Source: Ornithomonoglobus_A sp034090805
GTDB lineage: Bacteria > Bacillota > Clostridia > UBA1381
Length of the DNA: 46,746 nucleotides
Direction: 5' to 3'
NCBI GenBank assembly: GCA_034090805.1
Contig: JAXDRV010000102.1
Coordinates: 1-46,746, forward strand
Every line of letters starts with the position of its first letter. Within the stretch, counting starts at the first letter, position 1. Position numbers and translations under genes: made by a program. A model generated the notes under the pieces. That model saw nothing but the letters and a program-made list of their open reading frames with translations, was not told where the DNA came from and ran no database searches. This document shows positions 15,967-24,802 of this stretch, in pieces.

Positions 15967-17019
15967 CTACAATATTATCAAGCCTTTGTCGGAGTGCGTG
16001 AGATTAACAGCTTTGCCGTTTACTATCGCCGTTAAATCCTCTATTCTCACTCCGCCCATGCCGTCTATGTATATTCCCGGTTCAACCGTAAGAACATTAC
16101 CGTTTTCAATAATATCCGTGCTTTTCGGCGAAAGATTCGGATTTTCATGTATTTCTATACCAACGCTGTGCCCCAGGCTGTGACCGAAGTTTTCGCCGTA
16201 TCCTGCATCGGTTATTATCTGCCGTGCAACGCTGTCCGCCTCTGCGCAGCTCTTCCCTGCCTCGATAAAGCTTAATGCCGCAAGCTGTGCCTTAAGCACC
16301 GTGTTATACACCTCATGCTGCCATGGTGCCGCCGTACCTACCGCAACCGTCCTTGTCATATCCGAACAATATCCCTCAAGAACACAGCCAAAATCAAGAG
16401 TAAGCATATCCCCACGCTCTATTACCTTTTTGCTTGCCGTACCGTGAGGCATAGCCCCACGCTTTCCCGATGCGGCAATTGTTTCAAACGACAGCGCAGA
16501 CGCTCCGTTGCGCTTCATGAAAAATTCAAGCTCAAAGGCTATTTCAGCCTCGGTAACTCCTGTCTTGATTTTTGTTAGTATATAAGAAAATGCCTCATCA
16601 CCGAGCCGTTCCGCTTCTGCGATTTTTTTGATTTCATCTTCGTCCTTTGTTCGTCTTGGCGCATTTATTTTCTCTTGCAGCTTTTTTAGCTCCTGTCCTT
16701 CGCCGAGTGCGGCGCACAGCTTTTCATAACGCTCAACACTCACGCACGCATCTTCAAAGCCTATCGTCTTTTCCGATATTTTCGCAAAAATTTTCCCAAA
16801 GCCTTCGGCTATATCCACAAGCTCAAATCCGACAGCCTGCTCCCTCGCCTGAACAAAGTACCTTGAATCCGTTATGATAAACCGCTCATTTTCCGTCATA
16901 AGCAAAAATGCGTCGCCGCTTGTAAAGCCGCTGTAGTAGAATATATTCGGATATGACGAGATAAGCACCGCCATACCCGCATCAAGCGTGTTAAAAAGCC
17001 GCGCGGCTCTGTCCGTCAT
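15967..17019 (-). CDS. Xaa-Pro peptidase, M24 family
   Basis: A 350-aa two-domain metallopeptidase that removes N-terminal residues ahead of proline or cleaves Xaa-Pro dipeptides. An N-terminal creatinase-like domain (VLISSYPNIFYYSGF) precedes the pita-bread catalytic domain. The five metal ligands are visible: the two Asp in TLDFGCVLEGYCSDMTR, His in GHSLGHSVG, Glu in TVEPGIY and Glu in VRIEDL. ATG 17019 overlaps the aroQ stop by 4 bp (ATGA), so translation is coupled. The aroQ-M24 pair is common at this place in Clostridia, often followed by efp, which is not seen here. Confidence 0.9.
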   Translation of the reverse strand: MTDRAARLFNTLDAGMAVLISSYPNIFYYSGFTSGDAFLLMTENERFIITDSRYFVQAREQAVGFELVDIAEGFGKIFAKISEKTIGFEDACVSVERYEKLCAALGEGQELKKLQEKINAPRRTKDEDEIKKIAEAERLGDEAFSYILTKIKTGVTEAEIAFELEFFMKRNGASALSFETIAASGKRGAMPHGTASKKVIERGDMLTLDFGCVLEGYCSDMTRTVAVGTAAPWQHEVYNTVLKAQLAALSFIEAGKSCAEADSVARQIITDAGYGENFGHSLGHSVGIEIHENPNLSPKSTDIIENGNVLTVEPGIYIDGMGGVRIEDLTAIVNGKAVNLTHSDKGLIIL

Positions 17020-17456
17020 TCGGAATCACCTCTTGACACAAGGTACTCCAGCGCAAGCTCATATCCTTTAAATCCAAGTCCGCATATCTGCCCGTCACAT
17101 TCGGGGACGATAACAGATTGATGACGAAATTCCTCACGCTTGTGTATGTTTGAAATATGTACCTCAACCGCCGGCAGCTTTACCGATCCGAGAGCGTCTC
17201 TTATCGCATACGAATAATGCGTAAATGCACCGGGATTTATTATTATTCCGTCATAAACACCGAGAGCACTGTGTATTTTTTCGACTATTTCGCCCTCAAA
17301 ATTACTTTGAAAGCAGTCTGCCTGAGCTCCAAGCTCCTCTGCCTTTGATTTAACGCTTTTTTCAAGCTCCTCAAGCGTGTTGTTTCCGTATATTCCCGGC
17401 TCTCTTATGCCGAGCATATTCAAATTAACTCCGTTTATTACAAGATATTTTTTCAA
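17016..17456 (-). CDS. aroQ: Type II 3-dehydroquinate dehydratase
   Basis: A 146-aa enzyme of the shikimate pathway converting 3-dehydroquinate to 3-dehydroshikimate; the active form is a dodecamer. The signature NGVNLNMLGIREPGIYG holds the active-site loop with Arg and Tyr, INPGAFTHYSYAIRDA follows, and EVHISNIHKREEFRHQS carries the catalytic His and substrate-binding Arg. The start is TTG (17454-17456) behind AGGGG; no in-frame ATG is available. It overlaps the M24 gene by 4 bp. Confidence 0.95.
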   Translation of the reverse strand: MKKYLVINGVNLNMLGIREPGIYGNNTLEELEKSVKSKAEELGAQADCFQSNFEGEIVEKIHSALGVYDGIIINPGAFTHYSYAIRDALGSVKLPAVEVHISNIHKREEFRHQSVIVPECDGQICGLGFKGYELALEYLVSRGDSE

Positions 17457-17468
17457 TGAATGTCACCC

Positions 17469-18509
17469 CTACAGTAATGTTTCTATTTCTCGCATAAGCT
17501 CATCTACAAGCCTATCCTGCGGAACCTTGCGCAGAATTTCGCCTTTTTTGAAGATAAGTCCCTCGCCTTTTCCTCCCGCTATGCCTACGTCCGCCTCACG
17601 AGCCTCACCCGGACCGTTTACGGCGCAACCCATAACGGCTACCTTTATCGGCTTTTGAATTGAGGCAATGCGTTTTTCGACCTCGTTTGCTATCGGTATA
17701 AGGTCAAGCTGAGTTCTTCCGCATGTAGGACACGAAACAAGCGTTGCGCCTTGTTTTCTCAATCCCAATATCTTAAGAATATCATATGCCGCATAAATCT
17801 CCTCAACGGGATCTGCCGTCAAAGAAACACGAAGCGTATCACCTATTCCCTCTGAAAGAAGTGCGCCTATACCCACAGCCGATTTGATTGTACCGCTCCT
17901 GAGTGTTCCCGCCTCGGTTACTCCTATGTGCAGCGGAATATCCGATATTTTATCGAATTTTCTGTAGGCACTGAGCATTGTCGGTACGTCCGATACCTTA
18001 ATCGATACGACAATATCCCGAAAATTCAGCTCATCAAGAATCGCTATATGCTCCATTGCGCTCTCGACAAGTGCGTCAGCGGTAACTCCGCCGTATTTTT
18101 CAAGCAGACGCTTATCGAGAGAGCCGCCGTTTACGCCTATTCTTATAGGCACTCCCCTATCCTTTGCCATATCGACAACCGCTCTTACTCTGTCGCTGCC
18201 GCCGATATTTCCGGGGTTTATCCTGACCTTATCCGCTCCGTTTTTCATGCACTCAAGCGCAAGTCTGTAATCAAAATGAATATCCGTTACAAGCGGGATT
18301 TTTATTGATTTCTTTATTTCCTTAACCGCCTGCGCCGCCTCCATATCCGGTACGGCTACTCTGATGATTTCGCAGCCGGCATCTTCAAGACGTTTAATCT
18401 GTTCTATTGTTGCTTTGGCGTTTCGTGTGTCGGTATTGCACATCGACTGGACGGCGGCTCTGTTATTGCCGCCGATTTTCACGCCGCCTATATTTACCTC
18501 ACGTTTCAT
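17469..18509 (-). CDS. ispG: 4-hydroxy-3-methylbut-2-enyl diphosphate synthase
   Basis: 346 aa from the ATG giving MKREVNIGG (18509), with AAAGGA 7 nt upstream; an ATG five codons earlier lacks one. This iron-sulphur enzyme of the MEP isoprenoid pathway converts MEcPP to HMBPP. The TIM-barrel part begins VGGVKIGG-like and QSMCNTDT. The [4Fe-4S] cysteines are in SCPTCGRTQ and MGCAVNGPGEA, and the last segment also holds the conserved Glu. It is in one operon with dxr and rseP, as in many Firmicutes. Confidence 0.95.
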   Translation of the reverse strand: MKREVNIGGVKIGGNNRAAVQSMCNTDTRNAKATIEQIKRLEDAGCEIIRVAVPDMEAAQAVKEIKKSIKIPLVTDIHFDYRLALECMKNGADKVRINPGNIGGSDRVRAVVDMAKDRGVPIRIGVNGGSLDKRLLEKYGGVTADALVESAMEHIAILDELNFRDIVVSIKVSDVPTMLSAYRKFDKISDIPLHIGVTEAGTLRSGTIKSAVGIGALLSEGIGDTLRVSLTADPVEEIYAAYDILKILGLRKQGATLVSCPTCGRTQLDLIPIANEVEKRIASIQKPIKVAVMGCAVNGPGEAREADVGIAGGKGEGLIFKKGEILRKVPQDRLVDELMREIETLL

Positions 18510-18540
18510 ATTGATTCCTTTCATAAATCAGCTTATCTTG

Positions 18541-19692
18541 TTATTTTACGAACAACCGCATTACATCATGGAACGATACGAAGATTATCAGCGCAAAAAG
18601 CAGCAGCATTCCTATCGCATGAACCATGCCCTCCTTTTCCGGCGGGATCGGTTTTCTGCGTATAAGCTCGATTATCATAAACAACAGTCTGCCTCCGTCA
18701 AGTGCGGGAAGCGGCAAAAGATTGAATATACCGAGATTTATCGTAAGAAGTGCACCCAAATTCAGCACGTACAGCCAGCTCATGCTGCCTTTGTTTACCG
18801 CATTGTTGACCTCGTTTACTATACCCACAGGTCCCGACATCTGCTCCATTCCGACACGTCCCGTGACAAGCTGCCACAGTGACTGATACATAAGCTTAAC
18901 CACGTATTTTGTCATATTCCATGACTGTCCCCATACGTTAAAAAACGTCACGTCCTCGCTTTTTGGAGTAAAGCCTATAATGTATCTTATACTGCTTTCG
19001 GTTTTGCCGATTTTGCTTTCGTCCTTGGGATTTTCATCACTGTACGGAATATGCTCCGTTTCCGGGAAACCGTTTACGGACGATACATATTCAATATCGT
19101 TTTCGGTATAGGTTATATCTATTTTCTGTTCTGTCGGCATAATCGCAAAGTCAAGCTTCTTCCCGTCACGCTTTACGGTAATTTCGGCTGTTGTATCTGC
19201 CGAGAAATCCTGCGTATACAAGGCAATATCATTGTAAAATCCAACGTTTTTGCCGTTGATTTTCACTATCTTATCCCCCGGAAGAATACCGGCGTCCTCG
19301 ATATAGCTGTGCGGTACAACCGTATCCACCGTGCTTGTAAGCATGGGTGAGGTTGCCGGCACGATTATCATAAATACGATAAAGCCAAGGATTATATTAA
19401 ATATTCCTCCTGCCATAACAACGAGTATTCTTTTCCATACGGCTTGATTTGAAAACGCTCTCGGATCGTCCGAGCTTTCCTCCTCGCCCTCGAATTTGCA
19501 GAAGCCGCCGAGCGGCAGCGCACGCACCGAATACATCGTTTCGCCTTTTCTCTTTTTTAATACTACAGGGCCGAAGCCTATTGCGTATTCCAGAATTTTA
19601 AAGTTCAGAGTCTTTGCCACAATAAAATGCCCAAATTCGTGCAGAGATACCATGACAAGAAACATAACTATAGTCACTATTGCAGTTACCAA
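18541..19692 (-). CDS. rseP: RseP-type site-2 (M50) membrane zinc protease
   Basis: A 383-aa intramembrane metalloprotease. The zinc motif HEFGH sits in the first transmembrane helix (residues 18-22). The third ligand lies in the C-terminal NLLPLPALDGGRLLF motif. A PDZ-like domain (ILPGDKIVKINGKNVG) lies in between, and there are about four membrane segments. Such enzymes clip anti-sigma factors and clear signal-peptide remnants. The start is TTG (19690-19692), 8 nt after GGGAG; a nearby ATG is out of frame. The gene is the sixth of the pyrH operon. Confidence 0.92.
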   Translation of the reverse strand: MVTAIVTIVMFLVMVSLHEFGHFIVAKTLNFKILEYAIGFGPVVLKKRKGETMYSVRALPLGGFCKFEGEEESSDDPRAFSNQAVWKRILVVMAGGIFNIILGFIVFMIIVPATSPMLTSTVDTVVPHSYIEDAGILPGDKIVKINGKNVGFYNDIALYTQDFSADTTAEITVKRDGKKLDFAIMPTEQKIDITYTENDIEYVSSVNGFPETEHIPYSDENPKDESKIGKTESSIRYIIGFTPKSEDVTFFNVWGQSWNMTKYVVKLMYQSLWQLVTGRVGMEQMSGPVGIVNEVNNAVNKGSMSWLYVLNLGALLTINLGIFNLLPLPALDGGRLLFMIIELIRRKPIPPEKEGMVHAIGMLLLFALIIFVSFHDVMRLFVK

Positions 19693-19704
19693 AATTCATA
19701 CTCC

Positions 19705-20859
19705 CTATCTATATTTTTTCAGCACAAATTCACGTGCAAGCTTATCTGTCCGTAAAATATCGTCAAGCGTGGGATCTGCCTTTGACGGTATGCACTCCAT
19801 AGCCTCGGCTATCGCATCTGATATTCCCAAATACGGCAGCCGACCGTTTAAGAACAGCTCAACCGCCGCCTCATCGGCACTGTTGAATACCGTCGGCAGT
19901 GTGCCTCCCTCACGTCCCGCCTTTTTCGCAAGCTCAAGAGCAAAGAACGTATCTGTGTCGGGTTCCTCAAATGTAAGACCCGCAAATGACGAAAAATCAA
20001 GCTCATTCCCTTTCATCGGCAGACGATTCGGATATGTAAGCGCAAATTGTATCGGCAGCCGCATATCCGGTGCGCCAAGCTGTGCTATTATTCCGTTATC
20101 GACAAATTCCACCATGGAATGAACGATGCTTTGTCTGTGAACAAGCACCTTTATATCGTCTATCGGAACATTAAACAGCCACTTTGCCTCTATAATTTCC
20201 AATCCTTTGTTGACAAGAGTTGACGAATCAATCGTAACCTTTGCCCCCATATCCCAATTCGGATGCTTCAATGCGTCACTCGGAGTGATTTTTTCAAGCT
20301 CGCTGCGTTTTTTGCCGAAAAACGGACCGCCTGATGCCGTAAGCAGGATTTTCTTTATCTCCCTACGATGATTTCCCATAAGCGACTGAAATATTGCGCT
20401 GTGTTCGCTGTCAACGGGCAAAATGGCGGCTTTGTGCTTTTTTGCAAGCTCCGTCACGATATGACCGCCCGTCACAAGCGTTTCCTTGTTTGCAAGAGCA
20501 ATATTTTTCCCTGCCTTTATCGCCTCTATCGTAGGCTCAAGTCCTGCTATGCCGACAACTGCTGTCACCACCGTTTCCGCACCCTCGTGCGCCGCCGCAA
20601 CCATCAGACCGTCTTTTCCTCCGATAACTCTTGTGGAGGTATCGGCAAGCTTGATTTTCAAATCCGCAGCGCATTTTTCGTCTGTAAGAACAGCAAGCTC
20701 CGGCTTAAATTCCCTTGCCTGCGCTTCGATTAAATCAACATTTGAATGTGCCGCAACGGCTTTTACTTTTATCCCCTTGTATTCCCGTGCAACGTCAAGC
20801 GTCTGAGTGCCTATCGAGCCTGTTGAGCCGAGAATTGAAATATTATGCTCAAAATCCAT
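19705..20859 (-). CDS. dxr: 1-deoxy-D-xylulose-5-phosphate reductoisomerase
   Basis: 384 aa from the ATG giving MDFEHNISILGSTGSIG (20859), 6 nt after TGGAGA; the ATG four codons upstream would overlap that site. It performs the first committed step of the MEP pathway, using NADPH and a divalent metal. The NADPH motif GSTGSIG is N-terminal. The metal and substrate segments are LPVDSEHSAIFQ, ASGGPF, and MGAKVTIDSSTLVNKGLE. With ispG nearby it shows that isoprenoids are made by the MEP route here, feeding uppS in the same operon. Confidence 0.95.
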   Translation of the reverse strand: MDFEHNISILGSTGSIGTQTLDVAREYKGIKVKAVAAHSNVDLIEAQAREFKPELAVLTDEKCAADLKIKLADTSTRVIGGKDGLMVAAAHEGAETVVTAVVGIAGLEPTIEAIKAGKNIALANKETLVTGGHIVTELAKKHKAAILPVDSEHSAIFQSLMGNHRREIKKILLTASGGPFFGKKRSELEKITPSDALKHPNWDMGAKVTIDSSTLVNKGLEIIEAKWLFNVPIDDIKVLVHRQSIVHSMVEFVDNGIIAQLGAPDMRLPIQFALTYPNRLPMKGNELDFSSFAGLTFEEPDTDTFFALELAKKAGREGGTLPTVFNSADEAAVELFLNGRLPYLGISDAIAEAMECIPSKADPTLDDILRTDKLAREFVLKKYR

Positions 20860-20886
20860 ATTAATCTCCATTCACCATACAGTTGA

Positions 20887-21726
20887 TTAAATCACAAAAT
20901 GCAGTATCACGTATATGATCGGTGAAATGTACAGCACACTGTCAAACCGATCCATAAAACCGCCGTGTCCCGGAAAAATCCAGCCGAAATCCTTGACTCC
21001 CGTATCACGCTTTACCGCAGATGCCGCCAAGTCGCCGATTTGCGAAAAAACTCCCGATATACCGCCGATTACCGCTCCCGCAGCTACAGACGGTATCAGC
21101 CATGACGCTGCGTCCGTTCCTTGTGCGCCGACCGTCTTTAAATATACGGCAATATATATTATACACGCAGTGATCGCCGTAATAATACCGCCTATCGAGC
21201 CGGCAACGGTCTTATTGGGGCTTACGTGCGGAATAAGCTTTTTTTTGCCGAAGGCTTTTCCGCAAAAATACGCTCCCGTATCCGTTGTCCATGCGCATAT
21301 AAATACAAGCAGCATAAGCATAGTGCCGAATTCCGCTCTTAATACAGCAAGACAGCTCATGGACAGGGTTATATATATGGTAAGAAATCCGTTTGCCAAA
21401 ACATCTGCGTAGTTCGTCTTTCCATGCTCCGCAACAACCGCTCCCATATGGATAAGAACCGTAAGCAGTACCGACAAGACAATATAACCGTTTTCCCATA
21501 TCGGAACAGCCGACGGAATACCCTTGTATGCTGCCGCCATCATTGCCGCAGCCGATAAAAAACCCGCCGCCATAACGGATTTTGACGCACCTGCGGAGGT
21601 ATAGCACTCGTGAAGCATGATGATTATTACCGCTCCCAGCGCAATATTAAATACAATCGCAGGTGCAAGCAATACCGCAGCAAGCACAGCCAAAGCTACA
21701 ACGGACGTTATTATTCTTGTTTTCAT
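20887..21726 (-). CDS. cdsA: Phosphatidate cytidylyltransferase (CDP-diglyceride synthase)
   Basis: A 279-aa integral membrane enzyme that makes CDP-diacylglycerol from CTP and phosphatidate, the entry to phosphatidylglycerol synthesis. Some eight hydrophobic helices are visible. The family signature is at the C-terminal end: SAVKRDTGVKDFGWIFPGHGG and FMDRFDS, preceded by DTGAYFCGKAFGKKKL and SPNKTVAGSIGG. Its ribosome binding site GGAGGTG lies within the last codons of uppS, only 3 bp separating the genes. Confidence 0.95.
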   Translation of the reverse strand: MKTRIITSVVALAVLAAVLLAPAIVFNIALGAVIIIMLHECYTSAGASKSVMAAGFLSAAAMMAAAYKGIPSAVPIWENGYIVLSVLLTVLIHMGAVVAEHGKTNYADVLANGFLTIYITLSMSCLAVLRAEFGTMLMLLVFICAWTTDTGAYFCGKAFGKKKLIPHVSPNKTVAGSIGGIITAITACIIYIAVYLKTVGAQGTDAASWLIPSVAAGAVIGGISGVFSQIGDLAASAVKRDTGVKDFGWIFPGHGGFMDRFDSVLYISPIIYVILHFVI

Positions 21727-21729
21727 ATA

Positions 21730-22452
21730 TCAAACACCTCCAAAGCGTCTGCCTCTGTTCTGATAATCCAAAATAGCGTGTCTTAAATCCGCCGGTTTGA
21801 AATCAGGCCAGAGCTTGTCGGTAAACCACATTTCCGCATAGCTTACCTGCCACAGCATAAAATTGGACAGCCGCTGCTCTCCGCTCGTGCGTATAAGCAA
21901 ATCCACATCGGGCTGATTCGCCGTATACAAATGACTTTCGATTTCCTTTTCATCTATATCCTCGGGACGCTTGTTTTCGGCGCATATTTCACGCACCGCA
22001 TGAACAAGCTCATCTCTGCCGCCGTAGTTCAATGCGATATTCATTACTATACCAGTATTATTTTCGGTAAATTTCTCTGTTTTTATTATCTGCTGCTGCA
22101 TTTCCTCCGAAAGACGGCTGCGTGAGCCTATGGCTTTTATAACCACATTTTCACCCGCAAGCGTTTTTTCGGCATTAATCAAATAATCCATGAGCAGCGA
22201 CATCAAATAGTCTACCTCCTCCTTGGGACGCTTCCAATTCTCTGTGGAAAACGCATACACGGTAGCATATTTAACGCCAAGCTTATTCGCCTCGGTTATT
22301 ATTTTTTTCAGTGACTCCGCTCCCGCCTTATGACCGGCGCTTCTCGGAAGTCCTCTCCTTTTCGCCCACCGTCCGTTTCCGTCCATTATAAAGCCTATAT
22401 GACGGGGCAGATTATTCAAATCAATATCGTTATTTTTCTTCTTAAAAAACAT
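21730..22452 (-). CDS. uppS: Undecaprenyl diphosphate synthase (isoprenyl transferase)
   Basis: A 240-aa cis-prenyltransferase that adds eight isopentenyl units to farnesyl diphosphate for the cell-wall lipid carrier. Diphosphate-binding HIGFIMDGNGRWAKRRG with the catalytic Asp is near the N-terminus. The GHKAGAESLKKI, VYAFSTENWKRP and C-terminal DLLIRTSGEQRLSNFMLWQ and YAEMWFTDKLWPDF motifs are all present. Length is normal. It sits between frr and cdsA in the standard order. Confidence 0.95.
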   Translation of the reverse strand: MFFKKKNNDIDLNNLPRHIGFIMDGNGRWAKRRGLPRSAGHKAGAESLKKIITEANKLGVKYATVYAFSTENWKRPKEEVDYLMSLLMDYLINAEKTLAGENVVIKAIGSRSRLSEEMQQQIIKTEKFTENNTGIVMNIALNYGGRDELVHAVREICAENKRPEDIDEKEIESHLYTANQPDVDLLIRTSGEQRLSNFMLWQVSYAEMWFTDKLWPDFKPADLRHAILDYQNRGRRFGGV

Positions 22453-22493
22453 AGCTCTTCCTTTATCTCATTCGGATATAAGCTTATAGCTTA

Positions 22494-22536
22494 ACGGCGT
22501 CCCGTTTTGCCCATTTAGGGACGCTGCGGACGCCGT
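22494..22536. repeat. Hairpin between frr and uppS with two alternative pairings
   Basis: ACGGCGTCC (22494-22502) matches GGACGCCGT (22528-22536) exactly. The overlapping GCGTCCC (22498-22504) can instead pair with GGGACGC (22518-22524). There is no T-run, so it is more likely an mRNA processing or stability element than a terminator. Confidence 0.5.
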
Positions 22537-22543
22537 ACTGCAT

Positions 22544-23095
22544 TTATACCTCTAATATTTCCTTTTCCTTTGCTGCGCAAATATCATCTATTTCCTTAAT
22601 GTATTTATCCGTAAGCTTCTGTATGTCCTTTTCGATCTCCTTAAGATCGTCCTCCGTAACCTCTCCGTCCTTTTTCTTTTTCTTGTAATCGTCAAGAGCG
22701 TCACGTCTTGCATTTCTTATCTGCACCTTTGCTTCCTCGGTGTACTTCTTTACGGTCTTTACAAGCTCTTTTCTTCTCTCCTCCGTCAGCGGCGGGAAAT
22801 TAAGACGTATAACCTTACCGTCGTTTTGAGGTGCGATTCCTATTTCGGAGGCGTTAATAGCCTTTTCAATAGCCTTAAGAGCCGTTGCGTCCCACGGCTG
22901 AATAACAAGCTGCCTCGGATCCGGCGAGGATATCGAGCCTACCTGATTGATAGGCGTCATCGTGCCGTAATAATCAATAGCTATTTTATCGAGTACCGAC
23001 GCATTCGCACGTCCGGCACGTATCGTCTTTAACTCACTGTGATAGCCGTTTATTCTTCTTTCCATTCTTTCTTCTATTTCAGGATACTTTCCCAT
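22544..23095 (-). CDS. frr: Ribosome recycling factor
   Basis: A 183-aa tRNA-shaped factor that, with EF-G, splits ribosomes after termination. It is a three-helix bundle plus a beta domain: RAGRANASVLDKIAIDYYGTMTPINQVGSIS in outline (N-terminal), ERRKELVKTVKKYTEEAKVQIRNARRDA (central), and a lysine-rich C-terminal helix ending DKYIKEIDDICAAKEKEILEV. AAGGAGG precedes the ATG. It lies 21 bp after pyrH, the usual pair. Confidence 0.96.
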   Translation of the reverse strand: MGKYPEIEERMERRINGYHSELKTIRAGRANASVLDKIAIDYYGTMTPINQVGSISSPDPRQLVIQPWDATALKAIEKAINASEIGIAPQNDGKVIRLNFPPLTEERRKELVKTVKKYTEEAKVQIRNARRDALDDYKKKKKDGEVTEDDLKEIEKDIQKLTDKYIKEIDDICAAKEKEILEV

Positions 23096-23116
23096 TTTCT
23101 TTCCTCCTTTTGAATA

Positions 23117-23836
23117 TCAAAGCTTTCCGGTAGAATTTACCAGAGTTCCTATACGTTCACCTTTTACACCTCTTACTATATTTACGGGGTCGTTCAGACC
23201 GAAAACAAGTATGGGCATATTATTATCACGGCACATGGACGCTGCTGTCGAATCCATTACGCCGAGATTTTTTGAAAGTATATCGCTGAATGACAGCACA
23301 TCGTACCTTTTTGCATTCGGATTTATATTCGGATCGCTGTCATATACGGCGTCAACCTTTTTGGCAAGAAGAATTATATCCGCCTCGGTTTCAACCGCCC
23401 TCAGGGCAGCCGCCGTATCTGTCGACATAAACGGATTACCCGTTCCGCAGCCGAATATTACAACTCTCCCCTTCTCAAGATGCCTTTCGGCCTTTCCTCT
23501 TATATAAGGCTCAGCCACCTGGCGCATCTCGATAGCCGTCTGCACACGTGTGGGAACGTTGCAGTTTTCCAAAGCACTGCACAGCGCAAGAGCGTTTATT
23601 GCGGTCGCAAGCATACCCATATGGTCAGCTCGTGTTCTGTCCATATTTTCGCCGCTTCTACCTCGCCATATATTGCCTCCTCCGACAACAATAGACACTT
23701 GAACACCCATGTCAACTATCTTTTTTATATTTTCACTGATGTCGGCAATGGTTTTCTCGTCCAGTCCGAAGCCGTTCGGACCGGCAAGTGCCTCTCCGCT
23801 TATTTTGAGAAGAACTCTTTTGTATTTAGCCTTCAT
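23117..23836 (-). CDS. pyrH: UMP kinase
   Basis: 239 aa from the ATG giving MKAKYKRVLLKISGEAL (23836), directly after AAAGGAGG; the open frame runs 23 codons further upstream into leader sequence without a good site. This amino-acid-kinase-fold enzyme phosphorylates UMP to UDP. Visible are LKISGEAL, VVGGGNIWRG, TADHMGMLATAINALAL-type, GTGNPFMSTDTAAALRA and the C-terminal VNIVRGVKGERIGTLV. It heads the pyrH-frr-uppS-cdsA-dxr-rseP-ispG-aroQ-M24 run. The long leader with tandem repeats suggests unusual control. Confidence 0.95.
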   Translation of the reverse strand: MKAKYKRVLLKISGEALAGPNGFGLDEKTIADISENIKKIVDMGVQVSIVVGGGNIWRGRSGENMDRTRADHMGMLATAINALALCSALENCNVPTRVQTAIEMRQVAEPYIRGKAERHLEKGRVVIFGCGTGNPFMSTDTAAALRAVETEADIILLAKKVDAVYDSDPNINPNAKRYDVLSFSDILSKNLGVMDSTAASMCRDNNMPILVFGLNDPVNIVRGVKGERIGTLVNSTGKL

Positions 23837-23877
23837 AAATTTTCCTCCTTTAAATTTATGACTATTAATTCCTTTCA

Positions 23878-24213
23878 CAAAACCCGTTTGGGAAAAGAGA
23901 AGCAAGCAGGCCGTGCGTCTGCGTGAGCGAGATTATACTCGTGTATGCGAATGAGCACAGACGCGCGAGATGCGCCACTTATCTTTTTCCAAAACCCGTT
24001 TAGGAAAAGAGAAGCAAGCAGGTCGTGCGTCTGCGTGAGCGAGATTATACTCGTGTATGCGAATGAGCACAGACGCGCGAGATGCGCCGCTTATCTTTTT
24101 CCAAAACCCGTTTGGGAAAAGAGAAGCAAGCAGGTCGTGCATCTGCGTGAGCGAGACTATACTCGTGTATGCGAGTGAGCGCAGACGTGAGAGATGCACC
24201 GCTTATCTTTTTC
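23878..24213. repeat. Three exact-length 112-bp tandem palindromic repeats
   Basis: Units at 23878-23989, 23990-24101 and 24102-24213 each start CAAAACCCGTTT and end CTTATCTTTTTC. Copies 1 and 2 differ at only a few bases; copy 3 differs at more, mostly in the stem. Each unit is itself an imperfect palindrome: GTTTGGGAAAAGAGAAGC near the start against the ..GCTTATCTTTTTCCAAA end, then GCGTCTG against CAGACGC. On the minus strand the array lies in the predicted pyrH leader. Confidence 0.9.
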
Positions 24214-24234
24214 CAAACTGATGCACTACTATTG

Positions 24235-24263
24235 ATTATACTATTAATTTGCCAAAAAATCAA
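24235..24263 (-). promoter_or_regulatory. Likely promoter of the pyrH operon
   Basis: On the minus strand TTGATT, 17 bp, TATAAT (24240-24235). It lies just beyond the repeat array, so the transcript would begin near 24,228 and carry all three repeats in a leader of about 390 nt. Confidence 0.6.
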
Positions 24264-24345
24264 TATATATTTTATTAAATTTTATTTATTTTTTGAGCAA
24301 GGCGGTTTTTTTCTGTATTTTTGCGATATTTTTTTGAAAATTGTA

Positions 24346-24374
24346 TTGTTATTGTGAGCCTTAGGTGATATAAT
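24346..24374 (+). promoter_or_regulatory. Promoter of the comEA-like gene
   Basis: TTGTTA (24346-24351), 17 bp, TATAAT (24369-24374), predicted start about 24,381. The pyrH promoter lies divergent, about 80 bp away, with AT-rich sequence between. Confidence 0.65.
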
Positions 24375-24423
24375 TATCGGAGAAATACCGGTAAAGCCGC
24401 ATGGCGGCGGAATGGAGATTAAT

Positions 24424-24801
24424 ATGAGAAAAATCATCAAGCGCAGAATAAAATACGCAGTGGCAGCGGGAGCTGTTGCCTTAACCGCAGCCGTAGGCGG
24501 CATTATCGAGAAATATGACGGCGATCCGTTTACAATAGAGCCGATGGCGACTCCAGCCGTTTCCGCCGCTGCGGAAGCACCGACGGCAGAGCCGCAGGTG
24601 CTTAAAAACAAAATCAACATAAACACCGCCGATAAGGAGCTTCTGAAAACGATAAACGGAATCGGCGATGCTCTTGCCGATAAAATCATTAAATACCGTG
24701 AAAAACACGGTTCGTTCGGAACGATTGAGGATTTGATGAACGTAAGCGGCATAGGCGCAAAGAACTTTGAACGTCTGAAAGAGTCGATATGCGTTGATTA
24801 G
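24424..24801 (+). CDS. ComEA-like helix-hairpin-helix DNA-binding protein
   Basis: 125 aa from ATG 24424 (GGAG upstream). A basic start (RKIIKRRIK) and a hydrophobic stretch (YAVAAGAVALTAAVGGII) form a signal anchor. A short alanine- and proline-rich linker leads to a ComEA-type domain: ININTADKELLKTINGIGDALADKII and LMNVSGIGAKNFERLK, the two helix-hairpin-helix GIG motifs. ComEA binds incoming DNA outside the membrane during natural transformation. This one lacks the SLBB-type ligand domain of longer ComEA proteins, and no other competence gene is nearby, so a role in DNA uptake is uncertain. Confidence 0.85.
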   Translation: MRKIIKRRIKYAVAAGAVALTAAVGGIIEKYDGDPFTIEPMATPAVSAAAEAPTAEPQVLKNKININTADKELLKTINGIGDALADKIIKYREKHGSFGTIEDLMNVSGIGAKNFERLKESICVD

Positions 24802-24802
24802 C

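Noticed and set aside
23878..24213. CRISPR array
   Set aside because: The repeats are directly adjacent with no spacers and a unit of 112 bp, far longer than CRISPR repeats.
23933..24263. Open frames on both strands in the 112-bp repeats
   Set aside because: 112 is not a multiple of three, so frames shift between copies; translations are repeats of a palindrome with no ribosome sites.
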